Positions 8,757-17,054 of a DNA stretch of 64,000 bases are shown here, piece by piece. This stretch comes from Phycisphaerae bacterium. Lineage in GTDB: Bacteria; Planctomycetota; Phycisphaerae; Phycisphaerales; Phycisphaeraceae. The notes below the pieces were generated by a model. The model was not told the DNA's origin. It did not search any database and saw only the letters and a list, made by a program, of their open reading frames with translations. The stretch covers positions 32,577 through 96,576 of the forward strand of contig JAUIGU010000013.1 of assembly GCA_030432595.1 (NCBI GenBank), in the 5' to 3' direction. Position 1 is the stretch's first letter. Each line of letters starts with the position of its first letter. The position numbers and the translations under genes are program-made.

Positions 8757-9162
8757 TTTTGCTGCGCAGCAACGCGCACCAGCTCCCCGAAGTAAGCTCC
8801 GCTTCTTCCCGTCCCTTCCGGGGGCCGGGGTGGCGGGGGCCCGCAGGTTGTCGCGGGGTTCCAGGTCGGTGAGGCCGTGTCTCGGGAAAACGCAGCGTTC
8901 CTCTCATTTGCCGACGGGCAAGTCACGAGCGCCGACGGGACACACGCCAAGGGAGTCCGATCCGAACGCGACGGCTCGCCGGGGCCGATGCGAGGTGTGC
9001 ATCAGCGCGGTGCTGCGTGAAGTGGGAGCCGCCGCCGCGTGGGACGAAGGTCCGGCCTTGGTGAAGGTGGTGATATAAAGGGGCCGACGGTGTCGGCCGT
9101 TCGGGGCGCGTGTTTGCGAGCGCTCGACGGCGGCTACCGGCCGCCGCTTTGTAGAACTGCCG

Positions 9163-9174
9163 GCTCTTTGACAA
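9163..9174 (+). promoter_or_regulatory. boxA-like antitermination motif
   Basis: GCTCTTTGACAA matches the boxA core (TGCTCTTTAACAA in E. coli), the NusB/NusE binding site in rRNA leaders. No rRNA gene follows in this window, so it is either a remnant, part of another structured transcript, or a chance match. Confidence 0.35.
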
Positions 9175-9223
9175 GTGAAGCAGGGGCGTTGTCGCTCCAC
9201 TAGGGCAACGAGAGAAGAGAGAA

Positions 9224-9246
9224 GCCCACGGATTGAATCCGTGGGC
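9224..9246 (-). terminator. Palindromic hairpin at the end of the xylanase gene
   Basis: Two 11-base arms (GCCCACGGATT and AATCCGTGGGC) around a single G form a strong hairpin directly after the xylanase stop. On the minus strand it is followed by the pyrimidine-rich TTCTCTCTTCTCT. It therefore probably serves as terminator. It is also a copy of the CACGGA...TCCGTG dispersed palindrome found twice near 58.25 kb. Confidence 0.6.
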
Positions 9247-9247
9247 C

Positions 9248-10375
9248 TCAGGCGGGGCGTTTCGGGCCGTGCGATTCGAGCATGCGGGCGACGGCGTCGT
9301 ACGCGATCTTGGGCCGGCAGTCGCGGTCGAACAGCAGCGGGTGGTTGGTCCGTTCGCCGGGCCAGTAGTTCAGCCAGCTACGCCCGTCGTGCAGGCCCCA
9401 GAAGCTGACGCGCGCGACCTTGTCGGCGTGGCGGCGGATCAGGTCAAACAACTTCGCGTACTGCTCGGCCTGACGCCGGAGGACTTCGTCCGGGCAGCCC
9501 TGCCGGTAGACGTCGTCCGCGACCGAGTAGTCATGGTGCACGGCCACGTCGGCGCCGCAGTCGGGGCGCTCGACCACGTCGAGGTCCAGCTCGGTGATCA
9601 TCACCTTCAGGCCCAACGCGTGGAAAGCTTCGATGGCGGCTTCGAGGTCGTCGAAGGGGACCCGGTCGAGAAGCCAGTGGCCCTGGATGCCGACGGCGTC
9701 GACGCGCACGCCGGCGTCGAGCAACTCACGCAGAAGGCGCAGCGTGCGTTCGCGTTTGTCGGGCACCTCGATGTTGAAGTCGTTGTAGTACAGCTCGGCG
9801 TCGGGGTCGGCGGCGTGGGCCATGCGGAACGCATCGGCGATCACGTCGGGCCCGGCGATCTGAGTAAACGGCGTGTCGCGCAGGTAGTCACCCGGCTCGG
9901 CGATCGCTTCGTTGAACACGTCCCAGCCGTGGATCATGCCCCGGTAGCGTCCGACGACGGTGTCGATGTGTTTTTCCATCCGCGCCAGCAGCAGGTCGCG
10001 CGAGGCGGCGGCGCCGCCGTTTTTGAAGAACCAGTCCGGGCACTGCTGGTGCCACATGAGGCAGTGGCCGATGACCGCGAGGTTGTTGGCGCGGGCGAAG
10101 GCGACGGTGGCGTCGGCGTCGCGGAGGTTGAACCGGCCCTCGGTCGGCTGGGCGTTGCCGGGCTTGAGGAGGTTTTCGGGGGTGAGCGCGTTGAAGTGGT
10201 GGCAGAGCAGTTTTCGCTCGACCGGGCGCAGCGCGGCGGGCAGGCCGCCGTCGATCGCGCAGCCCACGAGCACGCCGGCGCCGAGGACGTCGCGCAGGCC
10301 CAATTGCTCGCGCGGCGCGGGGCGGCGCGGGGCGCGGGAGGCCGGGGAACCGAGGCTGGCCGGGTGCGTGGTCAT
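9248..10375 (-). CDS. GH10 endo-1,4-beta-xylanase
   Basis: This 375-residue protein is a glycoside hydrolase family 10 enzyme, which cleaves beta-1,4 bonds in xylan with retention. The landmarks of the (beta/alpha)8 barrel are in order: HFNALTPENLLK near residue 60, VIGHCLMWHQ, the acid/base glutamate E156 in WDVFNEA, NDFNIE, and the nucleophile E262 in ITELDLDV. WGLHDGRSW near the end completes the glycone-site signature. The length fits a bare catalytic domain. The N-terminus (MTTHPASLG, Pro/Arg-rich) is not a signal peptide, so the enzyme is apparently cytoplasmic or exported by another route. The ATG at 10375 is preferred to the TTG three codons earlier. It stands alone downstream of the EPS operon. 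Confidence 0.93.
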   Translation of the reverse strand: MTTHPASLGSPASRAPRRPAPREQLGLRDVLGAGVLVGCAIDGGLPAALRPVERKLLCHHFNALTPENLLKPGNAQPTEGRFNLRDADATVAFARANNLAVIGHCLMWHQQCPDWFFKNGGAAASRDLLLARMEKHIDTVVGRYRGMIHGWDVFNEAIAEPGDYLRDTPFTQIAGPDVIADAFRMAHAADPDAELYYNDFNIEVPDKRERTLRLLRELLDAGVRVDAVGIQGHWLLDRVPFDDLEAAIEAFHALGLKVMITELDLDVVERPDCGADVAVHHDYSVADDVYRQGCPDEVLRRQAEQYAKLFDLIRRHADKVARVSFWGLHDGRSWLNYWPGERTNHPLLFDRDCRPKIAYDAVARMLESHGPKRPA

Positions 10376-10739
10376 GGTCAACAAGGAATGGCGCGAAACG
10401 TCGGGGCGAGGTGGTTCGAGCGGGGCGCCGGAGAAAAGGGAATCGACCCCACCACCGCAGACGGGACCATTGAGGCGGGATGGGGCACGCCTTCCGCGGC
10501 ACCAAGGGCGGGCCGGGACCGGCGGGCTGTAATCGTTTTACCAAGTCAATCTACCGCGGAATGCGGCAAAGTCAACCGCTTTCCCGCCGGGGGAAGCGGG
10601 GCGGAGTCTTGTGAAGTTGGGTTGACCCCACCCGTATCGGCCAAGCCCGACCATTTCGGGGCCGGGTGGGTGCGGGGGAAGGCCGGGGGCGTGTTGGCAA
10701 ACCCGGACGGAAATGGCGGGGTGTTTCGACGCGTGGCGG
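10376..10739. other. Intergenic region upstream of the xylanase
   Basis: Between the xylanase start and the end of the EPS operon there is no convincing gene. It contains a candidate promoter for the xylanase (10548-10575) and, near 10640-10670, a partly self-complementary GC-rich stretch that might end the EPS transcript, without a T-run. Confidence 0.5.
10548..10575 (-). promoter_or_regulatory. Candidate sigma-70-type promoter of the xylanase
   Basis: Reading the minus strand, TTGACT (-35) and TAGATT (-10) are separated by 16 bases. This would give a leader of about 165 nt before the xylanase ATG. Confidence 0.35.
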
Positions 10740-13157
10740 TCAGTGCTTGGAGGGGACCGTCTTGATGTCGTCGAGGTCTTTGTCGTTGGGCAGCAGGTCG
10801 TTGACGGCGGTGAGTTCCCAGTCCTGTTCCTGGTAGCCGGCCTGGCGGTCGGTGAAGATCGACGCGGCGAGGATGCCCGAGCCGGCGGCCGCGAAGTCGG
10901 CGCTGTCGTGGGTGTCCGGGGCGTCGTCGTCGTGTGCCGGTTCGGGTTGGGGGGCGTGGCCGTCGCCGTTTCGCGCCGGGGCCGGGGCGGGGGTGTCGGC
11001 CTGGGCGGCCTTGTTGATGACGACGCCGAGGACCTTGGCGTTGATGACGCGGAGGTGCTGGATCGTGCGTTGGTACTCGGCCATGTCCTGGTTTTCTTCG
11101 ACGACGATGACGACGCCGTCCACGACGCTGGCGACGGTGAAGGCTTCGAGCGAGCCGGGGATCGGGCCGGCGTCGAAGAGCATCAGGTCGAAGGCGGGCG
11201 TGGCCTGGTCGATGAGTTCGACGATCTTGCGGTCGCTGAAGACGCCGAGGTGCCGGTCTTCCGCGGAGGAGGCGGGCAGGAAGGCGAGGCGGTCGTTGCC
11301 GGCGGTCTTGAGGCAGTCCTGGAGGGGTTGGCCTTCGAGGAAGCCGGCGATGCCGAGCGGGCCGGCGTGGCCGTTGGCGTGTTCGTGTTCGTGGTGTTCG
11401 TGGTGGGGCGGGTCGTCCTGGTGGTCGCGGGCGAAGTGCCCGGATTGTTCGGCCAGGCCGAGGAGGTTGCCGTCGGGGCGTTGCGGCGCGTCGGTTTGCC
11501 GGGCGGCGGCGCGGGCGACCTGTTTGCGGGCGATGCGTCCGGCAAGGTCGGCGTCGACGGCGAGGACGCGGGTGCCGGCGGTGGCGAGCGACGAGGCGAC
11601 GCCGATGGTCACGCTGGTGCGGCCGGTGCCGCGGCGGGGGCTGACGAAAGCGATGGTGGCGACGTCCTGCTGGCGGGCGATGGCCTGGAGGACGGCGCGG
11701 AGCTGGTGCAGCGAGTCGGCGGCGCGGTCGTAGCCGGGGCCCACGAGCCGGTGCGTCGCGGCGATGCGGGGGATGACGCCCAGCAGCGCGGGGGCGTCGG
11801 ACACCGCGGGCGCCGGCCGATCCCAGCCGGTGGCGTGGGGCGCGGGCAGGGCACCGGCGTTCATCGAGGTCACGGCCCAGCCGGCGGGGGCGTCGTCGGC
11901 GTCCACGGCACCGGCCTCGAAGTCGTCGGCGATGCGGCGGACCTCGCGGACCAGCCCGATGAAGGTCGCCAAGCCGAGCCCTAGAATTAGGCCCACGGCG
12001 GCGAACACGACGAGCTTGGGTCCGGCCGGCTTGCGCGGCGGCACCGCCGGGCTGAGCACCTCGATCGCGAGCTGGGCGATGTGGTCGGCGGCGGCCTGGG
12101 CGGCCTGGGTGCGCTGGCGCAGGTGGTCCAGGCGGGCGCGGGCCTGGTCGCGCGACTGGGCGAAGCTCTGGAGCAGGTTCTCGGCGGCGTCGGCGCGGGC
12201 CTCGCCGAGCTGGTCGGTCAGCGTGTGGACGTTCGCCTGGTAGCTGCGCTGCATGACGTGCTGGGGCCCGAGCACCTGCTTGGCGGCGGACAGCCGGGTC
12301 TGCGCGACGCCCAGTGCGACCTCGATCTGCCGGATCTGCGTGAGCGCCGAGCTGTCGTACTGCACGTTGTTGTTCTGGTCCATCGCCAGCTGCAGCAGCG
12401 CGTCGAAGTCCTGCCGGTTCTGGCGGGCGGCGGCGAGGCGGGCCTCGGCGTTTTCGAGCGCGAGCGTCGCTTCGATGACTTCTTCCGAAAGCCGGGTGAG
12501 CTGTTGCTCGGCGAGGCGGGTCATCATCTCGCGCGACCCGACGTTGAGCCCGAACGTGCCGTCCGCGTCGGTGTTGAGCGTGGCCTCGGTGTGCGGGGTG
12601 TGCTCGGGGTCGACGGCGAGGGCCTCGGCGAGGGTCATGTTGGCGCGTCGGCTCTGGGCCTTGACGAAGTTGCGGACGACCGCGTTGACCACGTCGGCGG
12701 CTTCCTGCGGGTCGGTCGAGGCGAAGCGCAGCGTGAGCGTCTCCTTGTCGTCGGCGACGGAAAAGCGGAGCTTCTTTTCGAGGTACGACTGCGGGTCCTT
12801 CTGTTTGCTCAGCACCGGGCCTTCGCCGATGCCGGGCTCGGCGAGGACGGCGTCGAGGACGGCGGCCGACTTGAGGACCGCTTCCTGGGCCGGCGCCGCG
12901 CCGGCGGTGGCGCCGCGCGAGACGAAGGGGTTCACGTTGCCGCTGACGGGCGGTCGGTGGACGTAGACGGTGGCGGACGCCTGGTACTTGGGCGGCACGA
13001 CCTTCCAGACGCCCACGCCGGCGGCGAAGCCGAGCAGGCCCAGGACGATCAGCAGCAGCCGGTGCGACCACATGATCTCGAAGATCGAGCGGTCGCGCAG
13101 CGGGGTGGGCATCGCGGCCGGGACGGGCGCGGGACGGTTAAAAGAAGCGGGCAGCAC
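10740..13157 (-). CDS. Fused Wzz-type chain-length protein and BY-kinase-like ATPase
   Basis: This 805-residue inner-membrane protein belongs to the polysaccharide co-polymerase type. It has a first membrane helix near residues 33-53 (LLLIVLGLLGFAAGVGVW), a periplasmic coiled-coil part, a second helix (LVVFAAVGLILGLGLATFIG) and a cytoplasmic CpsD/CapB-like ATPase domain. The Walker A equivalent is GTGRTS near residue 510, with arginine where the catalytic lysine normally is. Walker A-prime is VLAVDADL and Walker B is LMLFDAG. The C-terminal tail has no tyrosine cluster. A His/Glu-rich insertion (HHEHHEHEH) interrupts the ATPase domain. The GTG at 13157 is chosen because AGGAG lies 8 nt before it; the gene overlaps the deacetylase by 20 bp. 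It should control chain length of the polymer made by this operon. Confidence 0.88.
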   Translation of the reverse strand: MLPASFNRPAPVPAAMPTPLRDRSIFEIMWSHRLLLIVLGLLGFAAGVGVWKVVPPKYQASATVYVHRPPVSGNVNPFVSRGATAGAAPAQEAVLKSAAVLDAVLAEPGIGEGPVLSKQKDPQSYLEKKLRFSVADDKETLTLRFASTDPQEAADVVNAVVRNFVKAQSRRANMTLAEALAVDPEHTPHTEATLNTDADGTFGLNVGSREMMTRLAEQQLTRLSEEVIEATLALENAEARLAAARQNRQDFDALLQLAMDQNNNVQYDSSALTQIRQIEVALGVAQTRLSAAKQVLGPQHVMQRSYQANVHTLTDQLGEARADAAENLLQSFAQSRDQARARLDHLRQRTQAAQAAADHIAQLAIEVLSPAVPPRKPAGPKLVVFAAVGLILGLGLATFIGLVREVRRIADDFEAGAVDADDAPAGWAVTSMNAGALPAPHATGWDRPAPAVSDAPALLGVIPRIAATHRLVGPGYDRAADSLHQLRAVLQAIARQQDVATIAFVSPRRGTGRTSVTIGVASSLATAGTRVLAVDADLAGRIARKQVARAAARQTDAPQRPDGNLLGLAEQSGHFARDHQDDPPHHEHHEHEHANGHAGPLGIAGFLEGQPLQDCLKTAGNDRLAFLPASSAEDRHLGVFSDRKIVELIDQATPAFDLMLFDAGPIPGSLEAFTVASVVDGVVIVVEENQDMAEYQRTIQHLRVINAKVLGVVINKAAQADTPAPAPARNGDGHAPQPEPAHDDDAPDTHDSADFAAAGSGILAASIFTDRQAGYQEQDWELTAVNDLLPNDKDLDDIKTVPSKH

Positions 13158-14151
13158 GGGCAAATCTCCTGACGGCGCGTCGGAGGCCAAAGCGGGATCG
13201 GCGGTCCGGCTCGCGGCGTCCGCGTGACGCCGACAACGAGCGGGGGGACCGCCGCACCTGACCAAGGTGCGCGGAGGTGGGGTTCAAGTCTTCCGAAACT
13301 GGGGTGGAAATCGCAAGAGCCGGTGCGGGGGTGGGGGTTGTCGCCGGGTCCGGATCGGCACAGGGCTTAAGGTCTTCCAGGATTGACACAGCTTTCAAGG
13401 GAATCGCGTCGCCGCAGAACAACTCGGCCAGCGCGCCGTTGGTGATGGGCTGGGCGCGGCCGTCGGCGCAGGCCTGTCCGAGGAACGCGAAGGCGTCGTC
13501 GAGCGCGGCCCACTGGTCGGCCGCGTCGATCTCCCAGCTGTGCCCCCAGAGGTGGATGACGCCGCCGCGGCGCAGCGCGACATCGGTCATGCGTCGAAGC
13601 CCCTGCCCCCAGGACACCGCGCAGCCCCGGCGGAGCCAGTGGGTGGTGCCGCGGACCGCGCGGCGCTTGGCGAGGTTCCGCAGGTGTCGGACGGCCGGGG
13701 TCGGGTGGGCCTGCACGGTGGTGGGCATCTCGCACAGCCGGCCGTGCCGACGCGGCAGGTCCAGCGACCAGCCCTCGACGGTGCGCATCCCCAGGAACCC
13801 GGCGTCTTCACAGATCGCGCGGTGACGGGCCGTGAACCGACCCGACGGCGGGCAGAACATTCGGCACGGCCGGCCGGTCTGCTGCTCGACCCAGTCCTTG
13901 GACGCCTCGATCTCGGCCCGCCCGTCGATGCCCCGGGTGAGGACGACGTGGTGGATCGTGTGCGCCCCGACCTCGACGCCCGGGCCGAACGGCTCGTATT
14001 CCCGGGGCGCGACGCACGGCTGGTCGTAGAAACGACGCGGCACATAGAACGTCCCGCACAGGCCGTGCTTCTGAAGCATCTCTGCGAGGCGCAGGTCGCA
14101 CGGGTGGCCGTCGTCCCAACTGGTCGTGATGTAGACGCGCGGGTCGTTCAC
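13138..14151 (-). CDS. Polysaccharide deacetylase (NodB-like)
   Basis: This 337-residue protein has the NodB homology domain of carbohydrate esterase family 4: TSWDDGHP with D13-D14 near the N-terminus, AHTIHH with the metal-binding H64 and H68, and CPPSGRF near 100-106. It should remove acetyl groups from N-acetyl sugars of the polysaccharide or a precursor. No signal peptide is visible, so it would act in the cytoplasm or on lipid-linked intermediates. The last 80 or so residues are low-complexity (Pro/Thr/Arg-rich) and may be poorly conserved. The start is a GTG that overlaps the stop of the preceding gene as GTGA, and its own end overlaps the next gene. Confidence 0.85.
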   Translation of the reverse strand: MNDPRVYITTSWDDGHPCDLRLAEMLQKHGLCGTFYVPRRFYDQPCVAPREYEPFGPGVEVGAHTIHHVVLTRGIDGRAEIEASKDWVEQQTGRPCRMFCPPSGRFTARHRAICEDAGFLGMRTVEGWSLDLPRRHGRLCEMPTTVQAHPTPAVRHLRNLAKRRAVRGTTHWLRRGCAVSWGQGLRRMTDVALRRGGVIHLWGHSWEIDAADQWAALDDAFAFLGQACADGRAQPITNGALAELFCGDAIPLKAVSILEDLKPCADPDPATTPTPAPALAISTPVSEDLNPTSAHLGQVRRSPRSLSASRGRREPDRRSRFGLRRAVRRFARAARFF

Positions 14152-15596
14152 GCGGCGGCCCTCCTGCGCGGGAGACGCACATCGTCGTTGAAGACCGATG
14201 ATTCGAGCAGGTGCGGGTGTCGGGGCGCGAGCGCCACGCCCGCCAGCCCCAGGCCCATCAGGCTCCACAGCCAGATTCCGCCCATGGGGTTTTCGAGGTA
14301 GACGTCGAAGCTGCCGTGGAACATGGTCGCCAGGTACGCCGCGGACACCCAGACGAAGTAGCGCGTCCAGCCACGCAGTTGTTTCGCCTTGGCCTTGGCG
14401 AAGGCCCACGCGACGGAGCACCCCCAGCTCAAGTGCATGGCCAGCCAGATGCACACCGCCGGCACGCCGCCGCGGGCGAGGATGGTCAGCGTGCCGTTGT
14501 GCGGGCTGCGCAGCGAGTTGTCCTCGAAGACCTGAAACCCGTCGACGGTTGCGAGGTTGACGCCGAAGCCCTTGCCGCCCCAGAAGTAGTCGCCGCGGAA
14601 CGTGTAGTCCAGGATCCCGCCCCACCACTCGAGGCGCCAGCTCTTGGTGTCCTGGAGGTCGCCCTTGTCGACGGTGACGAACGTGCTCACCAGGTTGTTG
14701 GTGAACTGCTCCATCGAGAACTCGCGCGTCCGGCCGGGCATCTTGACCGTGGGGTTGATCGCCACCAGGGAGACGATGATCACGATGGTCAGCGCCGCCG
14801 TCCGCCACGGCCACGACGACTTCGGGAAGAACGCGAACGACAGCGAGAACGCGATCAGAAACGCGAAGAGCCCGCCGCGGTTCGCCACGCCGTGCACCGC
14901 CACCAGCAGCGCCATCGGCAGGTACCACCACCCGCTGCGCGGCCGGCCCAAGCCGACGATGGTCAGCGACGCCATCGCCGCGCCGAACACCAGCGGATCG
15001 CCCATCTTGATGTAGATCATGGGCACGTTGACGACCGGCCAGCGCGGCACGCCCGACTCCAGCCCCAGCGAAAGCTGCACGATGAACAGCAGCGGCACGA
15101 TGCCCACCAGACGCCAGCCCCACTTGTCCACGGCGCGGACCAGCGCCGGCAGGAACCGCGGGTGGTCGATCAGCGCCGCCGCGACGATCACCGTGAACAC
15201 CGCGTAATAAAAGATCGCCGCGTCACGCAGCGCGTCCACCTTGTATTGCCCCAGGAACGGCAGCACCCGGCCCATGCACCACACGCCCAGCAGCCCGATC
15301 AGCCAGACCGTCGGAAGCCGCAACAGGTCGCGCGGTCGGCGGCAGAACAGAATCAGCGGCAGGCCCGAAAGCATCAACAACTCACCCGCGAACACCGGCG
15401 GGTAAGGCAGGTACGCGAAGCCCTTGCCGATCGCCACGTACCCCATGTGCGACAGGCCGAACGCGATCATCCACCACCGGCTCCAGATGTGCCGCAGCGC
15501 GTGGGTCCACGCGGCGTCGCGTGTGATCGGCGCGGCGGTCGCCACGGGCGCGGCCGGTGTCACGCCGGTCAGGCTCGGGGAGGGCGCGCTGCTCAC
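14148..15596 (-). CDS. O-antigen ligase/polymerase-like membrane protein (Wzy-type)
   Basis: This 482-residue integral membrane protein has about eleven hydrophobic helices, among them LPTVWLIGLLGVWCMG, FYYAVFTVIVAAALI and WRTAALTIVIIVSLVAI. The large periplasmic loop contains WWGGILDYTFRG and ends in RSPHNGTLTILARGGVPA, which corresponds to the H-N-x-x-L-x-x-x-x-x-G region of the O-antigen ligase (Wzy_C) superfamily. In this context, between a flippase and a Wzz-like protein, polymerisation of the repeat unit is the likely job. It begins with GTG overlapping the flippase stop (GTGA) and ends overlapping the deacetylase start in the same way. Confidence 0.85.
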   Translation of the reverse strand: MSSAPSPSLTGVTPAAPVATAAPITRDAAWTHALRHIWSRWWMIAFGLSHMGYVAIGKGFAYLPYPPVFAGELLMLSGLPLILFCRRPRDLLRLPTVWLIGLLGVWCMGRVLPFLGQYKVDALRDAAIFYYAVFTVIVAAALIDHPRFLPALVRAVDKWGWRLVGIVPLLFIVQLSLGLESGVPRWPVVNVPMIYIKMGDPLVFGAAMASLTIVGLGRPRSGWWYLPMALLVAVHGVANRGGLFAFLIAFSLSFAFFPKSSWPWRTAALTIVIIVSLVAINPTVKMPGRTREFSMEQFTNNLVSTFVTVDKGDLQDTKSWRLEWWGGILDYTFRGDYFWGGKGFGVNLATVDGFQVFEDNSLRSPHNGTLTILARGGVPAVCIWLAMHLSWGCSVAWAFAKAKAKQLRGWTRYFVWVSAAYLATMFHGSFDVYLENPMGGIWLWSLMGLGLAGVALAPRHPHLLESSVFNDDVRLPRRRAAA

Positions 15597-17053
15597 GGCG
15601 TGGCCTCCACCAGAGCGCCGACGGGATCGGGCACGTTCGAACCGAACGCGGCCGAGTTACTCTTGGCGTGCGGCCGCGCGCCGCCGACCGCCTCGCGGTG
15701 CAGCTTCGCCATGTACATCCAGCCCAGCGCCACGCTCTGCACGAGCTGGGCGGTGAGCATGCCCACGACCATGCCCCACAGCCCGAACCACCACAGCATC
15801 GGCAGGCCGACGACGACCATGGTGATTGCCGCGGCGATGGTGCACGGCAGCAGCAGGGCCGGCCGGTCCAGCGCCCGGAACATCGCGAACAGGATGCAGT
15901 TGACCGAGATGAGCACGGGCAACGCGCCGAGGATCCAGAGGACCCACGCCTGATCGACGAACTTGCCGTCGAACAGCAGCCCGACGATCGGCTCACCGAA
16001 CAGTCCCAGGACGGGCCAGGCAAGCAGCGGCCCCGCGGCGACCAGGAGCGCGACGCGCAACGCCATGGCCTCGAACGCCGGCGTGCCCGCGCGGCGGACC
16101 AGCAGCGGCAGCATCAGGTTCGACAAAGCCCAGGTCACCAACACGAACGGCGTGACGAGGGTGATCAGCGCCTTGAGTGCGCCGCCGGTGGCGAAGCCCG
16201 CGTCTTTGCCGACCGCGTAGCCGACGACCACGGGCACGAGGATCATCGGCAGGTGCTCGGGGACGTAGCGGATGAAGTTGGAAAGCAGCGACCAGCGGCC
16301 GAAGCGCCAGTGCCGGATGCGCGCGGCGCGCCAGCGCGGTGTGAGGGTGAACACGGTCTTCCACAGGCCCAGCACGTGGATCAGCCAGACGTTGGCCAGC
16401 AGCGCCGCGCCGCCGAGCACGAGGATCGCCGACGCCAGCGACAGCGCGCCCAGCGCCCGCAGCGTGAATAGCCCGACGAGCACGGACGCGACGTAGATGA
16501 TCCCCGCCAGGCCCGCGGGCTTGGGGTCGGACTTGACGTAGCACGCGTCGCGCAGCACCCACGGCAGCAGCAGCGTGAACTGGGCGAACGCGAACGCGCT
16601 CAGCGCCCAAGCCAGGCGCGCCTCGCCGAGCATGACTTCGACGCCGGCAACGGCGAGCATGACCGCGGCGTAGACGGCGCAGAGCTTGCCGTGCATTCGC
16701 ACGAGGTCGCCCAGGTAGTGGGGCAGGCGTCGGCGGTAGCGCTTCGAGCCGTACACCATCATGGGCTCGATCATGACGGAGGTGTGCACGACCGCGAGCA
16801 GGAGGTAGATGGCGAACGCGGTGGTGAACGTGCCGTAGGCCGGCTCGGAGAGCCAGCGCGCCAGGAAGACGTGGGTGAGGAAGTTGCCGCCGGCGAACAG
16901 GCCCATGTCGAGCATGCCCCAGAAGCCCTTACCGACCCAATGGCTGGTTAGGCTCGTTTGGTTCGTACGGTCCGCGTCGGCGCGCACCCCGGTCGGACGC
17001 ACGGCGCTCGGCGTCGGCTCGGCGGCCCCGGACTCGGCGGAGAAGGCGCTCAC
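15593..17053 (-). CDS. Wzx-type polysaccharide flippase
   Basis: This 486-residue polytopic membrane protein has about fourteen hydrophobic segments. A GNFLTHVFLARWLSEPAYGTF-like beginning is typical of the polysaccharide transport (PST/MATE) superfamily that flips undecaprenyl-linked repeat units. The WHWVGKGFWG-like stretch before the first helix and the paired six-helix halves fit this. It is preceded by the WecG-type gene with a 1-bp gap and overlaps the Wzy-like gene. The first 40 residues are polar and low-complexity; the GTG at 17053 has no better competitor. Confidence 0.85.
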   Translation of the reverse strand: MSAFSAESGAAEPTPSAVRPTGVRADADRTNQTSLTSHWVGKGFWGMLDMGLFAGGNFLTHVFLARWLSEPAYGTFTTAFAIYLLLAVVHTSVMIEPMMVYGSKRYRRRLPHYLGDLVRMHGKLCAVYAAVMLAVAGVEVMLGEARLAWALSAFAFAQFTLLLPWVLRDACYVKSDPKPAGLAGIIYVASVLVGLFTLRALGALSLASAILVLGGAALLANVWLIHVLGLWKTVFTLTPRWRAARIRHWRFGRWSLLSNFIRYVPEHLPMILVPVVVGYAVGKDAGFATGGALKALITLVTPFVLVTWALSNLMLPLLVRRAGTPAFEAMALRVALLVAAGPLLAWPVLGLFGEPIVGLLFDGKFVDQAWVLWILGALPVLISVNCILFAMFRALDRPALLLPCTIAAAITMVVVGLPMLWWFGLWGMVVGMLTAQLVQSVALGWMYMAKLHREAVGGARPHAKSNSAAFGSNVPDPVGALVEATP

Positions 17054-17054
17054 G

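Larger units (their letters stand above)
8608..9223. other. Non-coding stretch with structured elements
   Basis: No open frame here has codon use like the neighbours. It holds a 9-nt-periodic repeat (8715-8756), two GC-rich hairpins (9082-9098, a GGCCGAC stem; 9128-9146, a CGGCGGC stem) and then a boxA-like GCTCTTTGACAA at 9163-9174. Such a series of hairpins followed by boxA is what the leader of an rRNA operon looks like, yet a xylanase gene on the opposite strand follows instead of 16S rRNA. A small structured RNA between about 8780 and 9180 is possible but I cannot assign it to a known family. Confidence 0.4.

Noticed and set aside
8582..9078. Short open frames in the non-coding stretch after the PEP-CTERM array
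   Set aside because: They overlap repeats and hairpins, have no ribosome binding site and read as low-complexity Arg/Ala/Pro sequence.
10546..13071. A long Arg/Pro-rich frame overlapping the Wzz/BY-kinase gene on the same strand
   Set aside because: Composition is typical of an out-of-frame reading of GC-rich DNA; the other frame has membrane helices and ATPase motifs.
13265..13290. tRNA T-arm-like GGTTCAAGTC
   Set aside because: It lies within the deacetylase gene, and no acceptor or anticodon stem can be folded around it.
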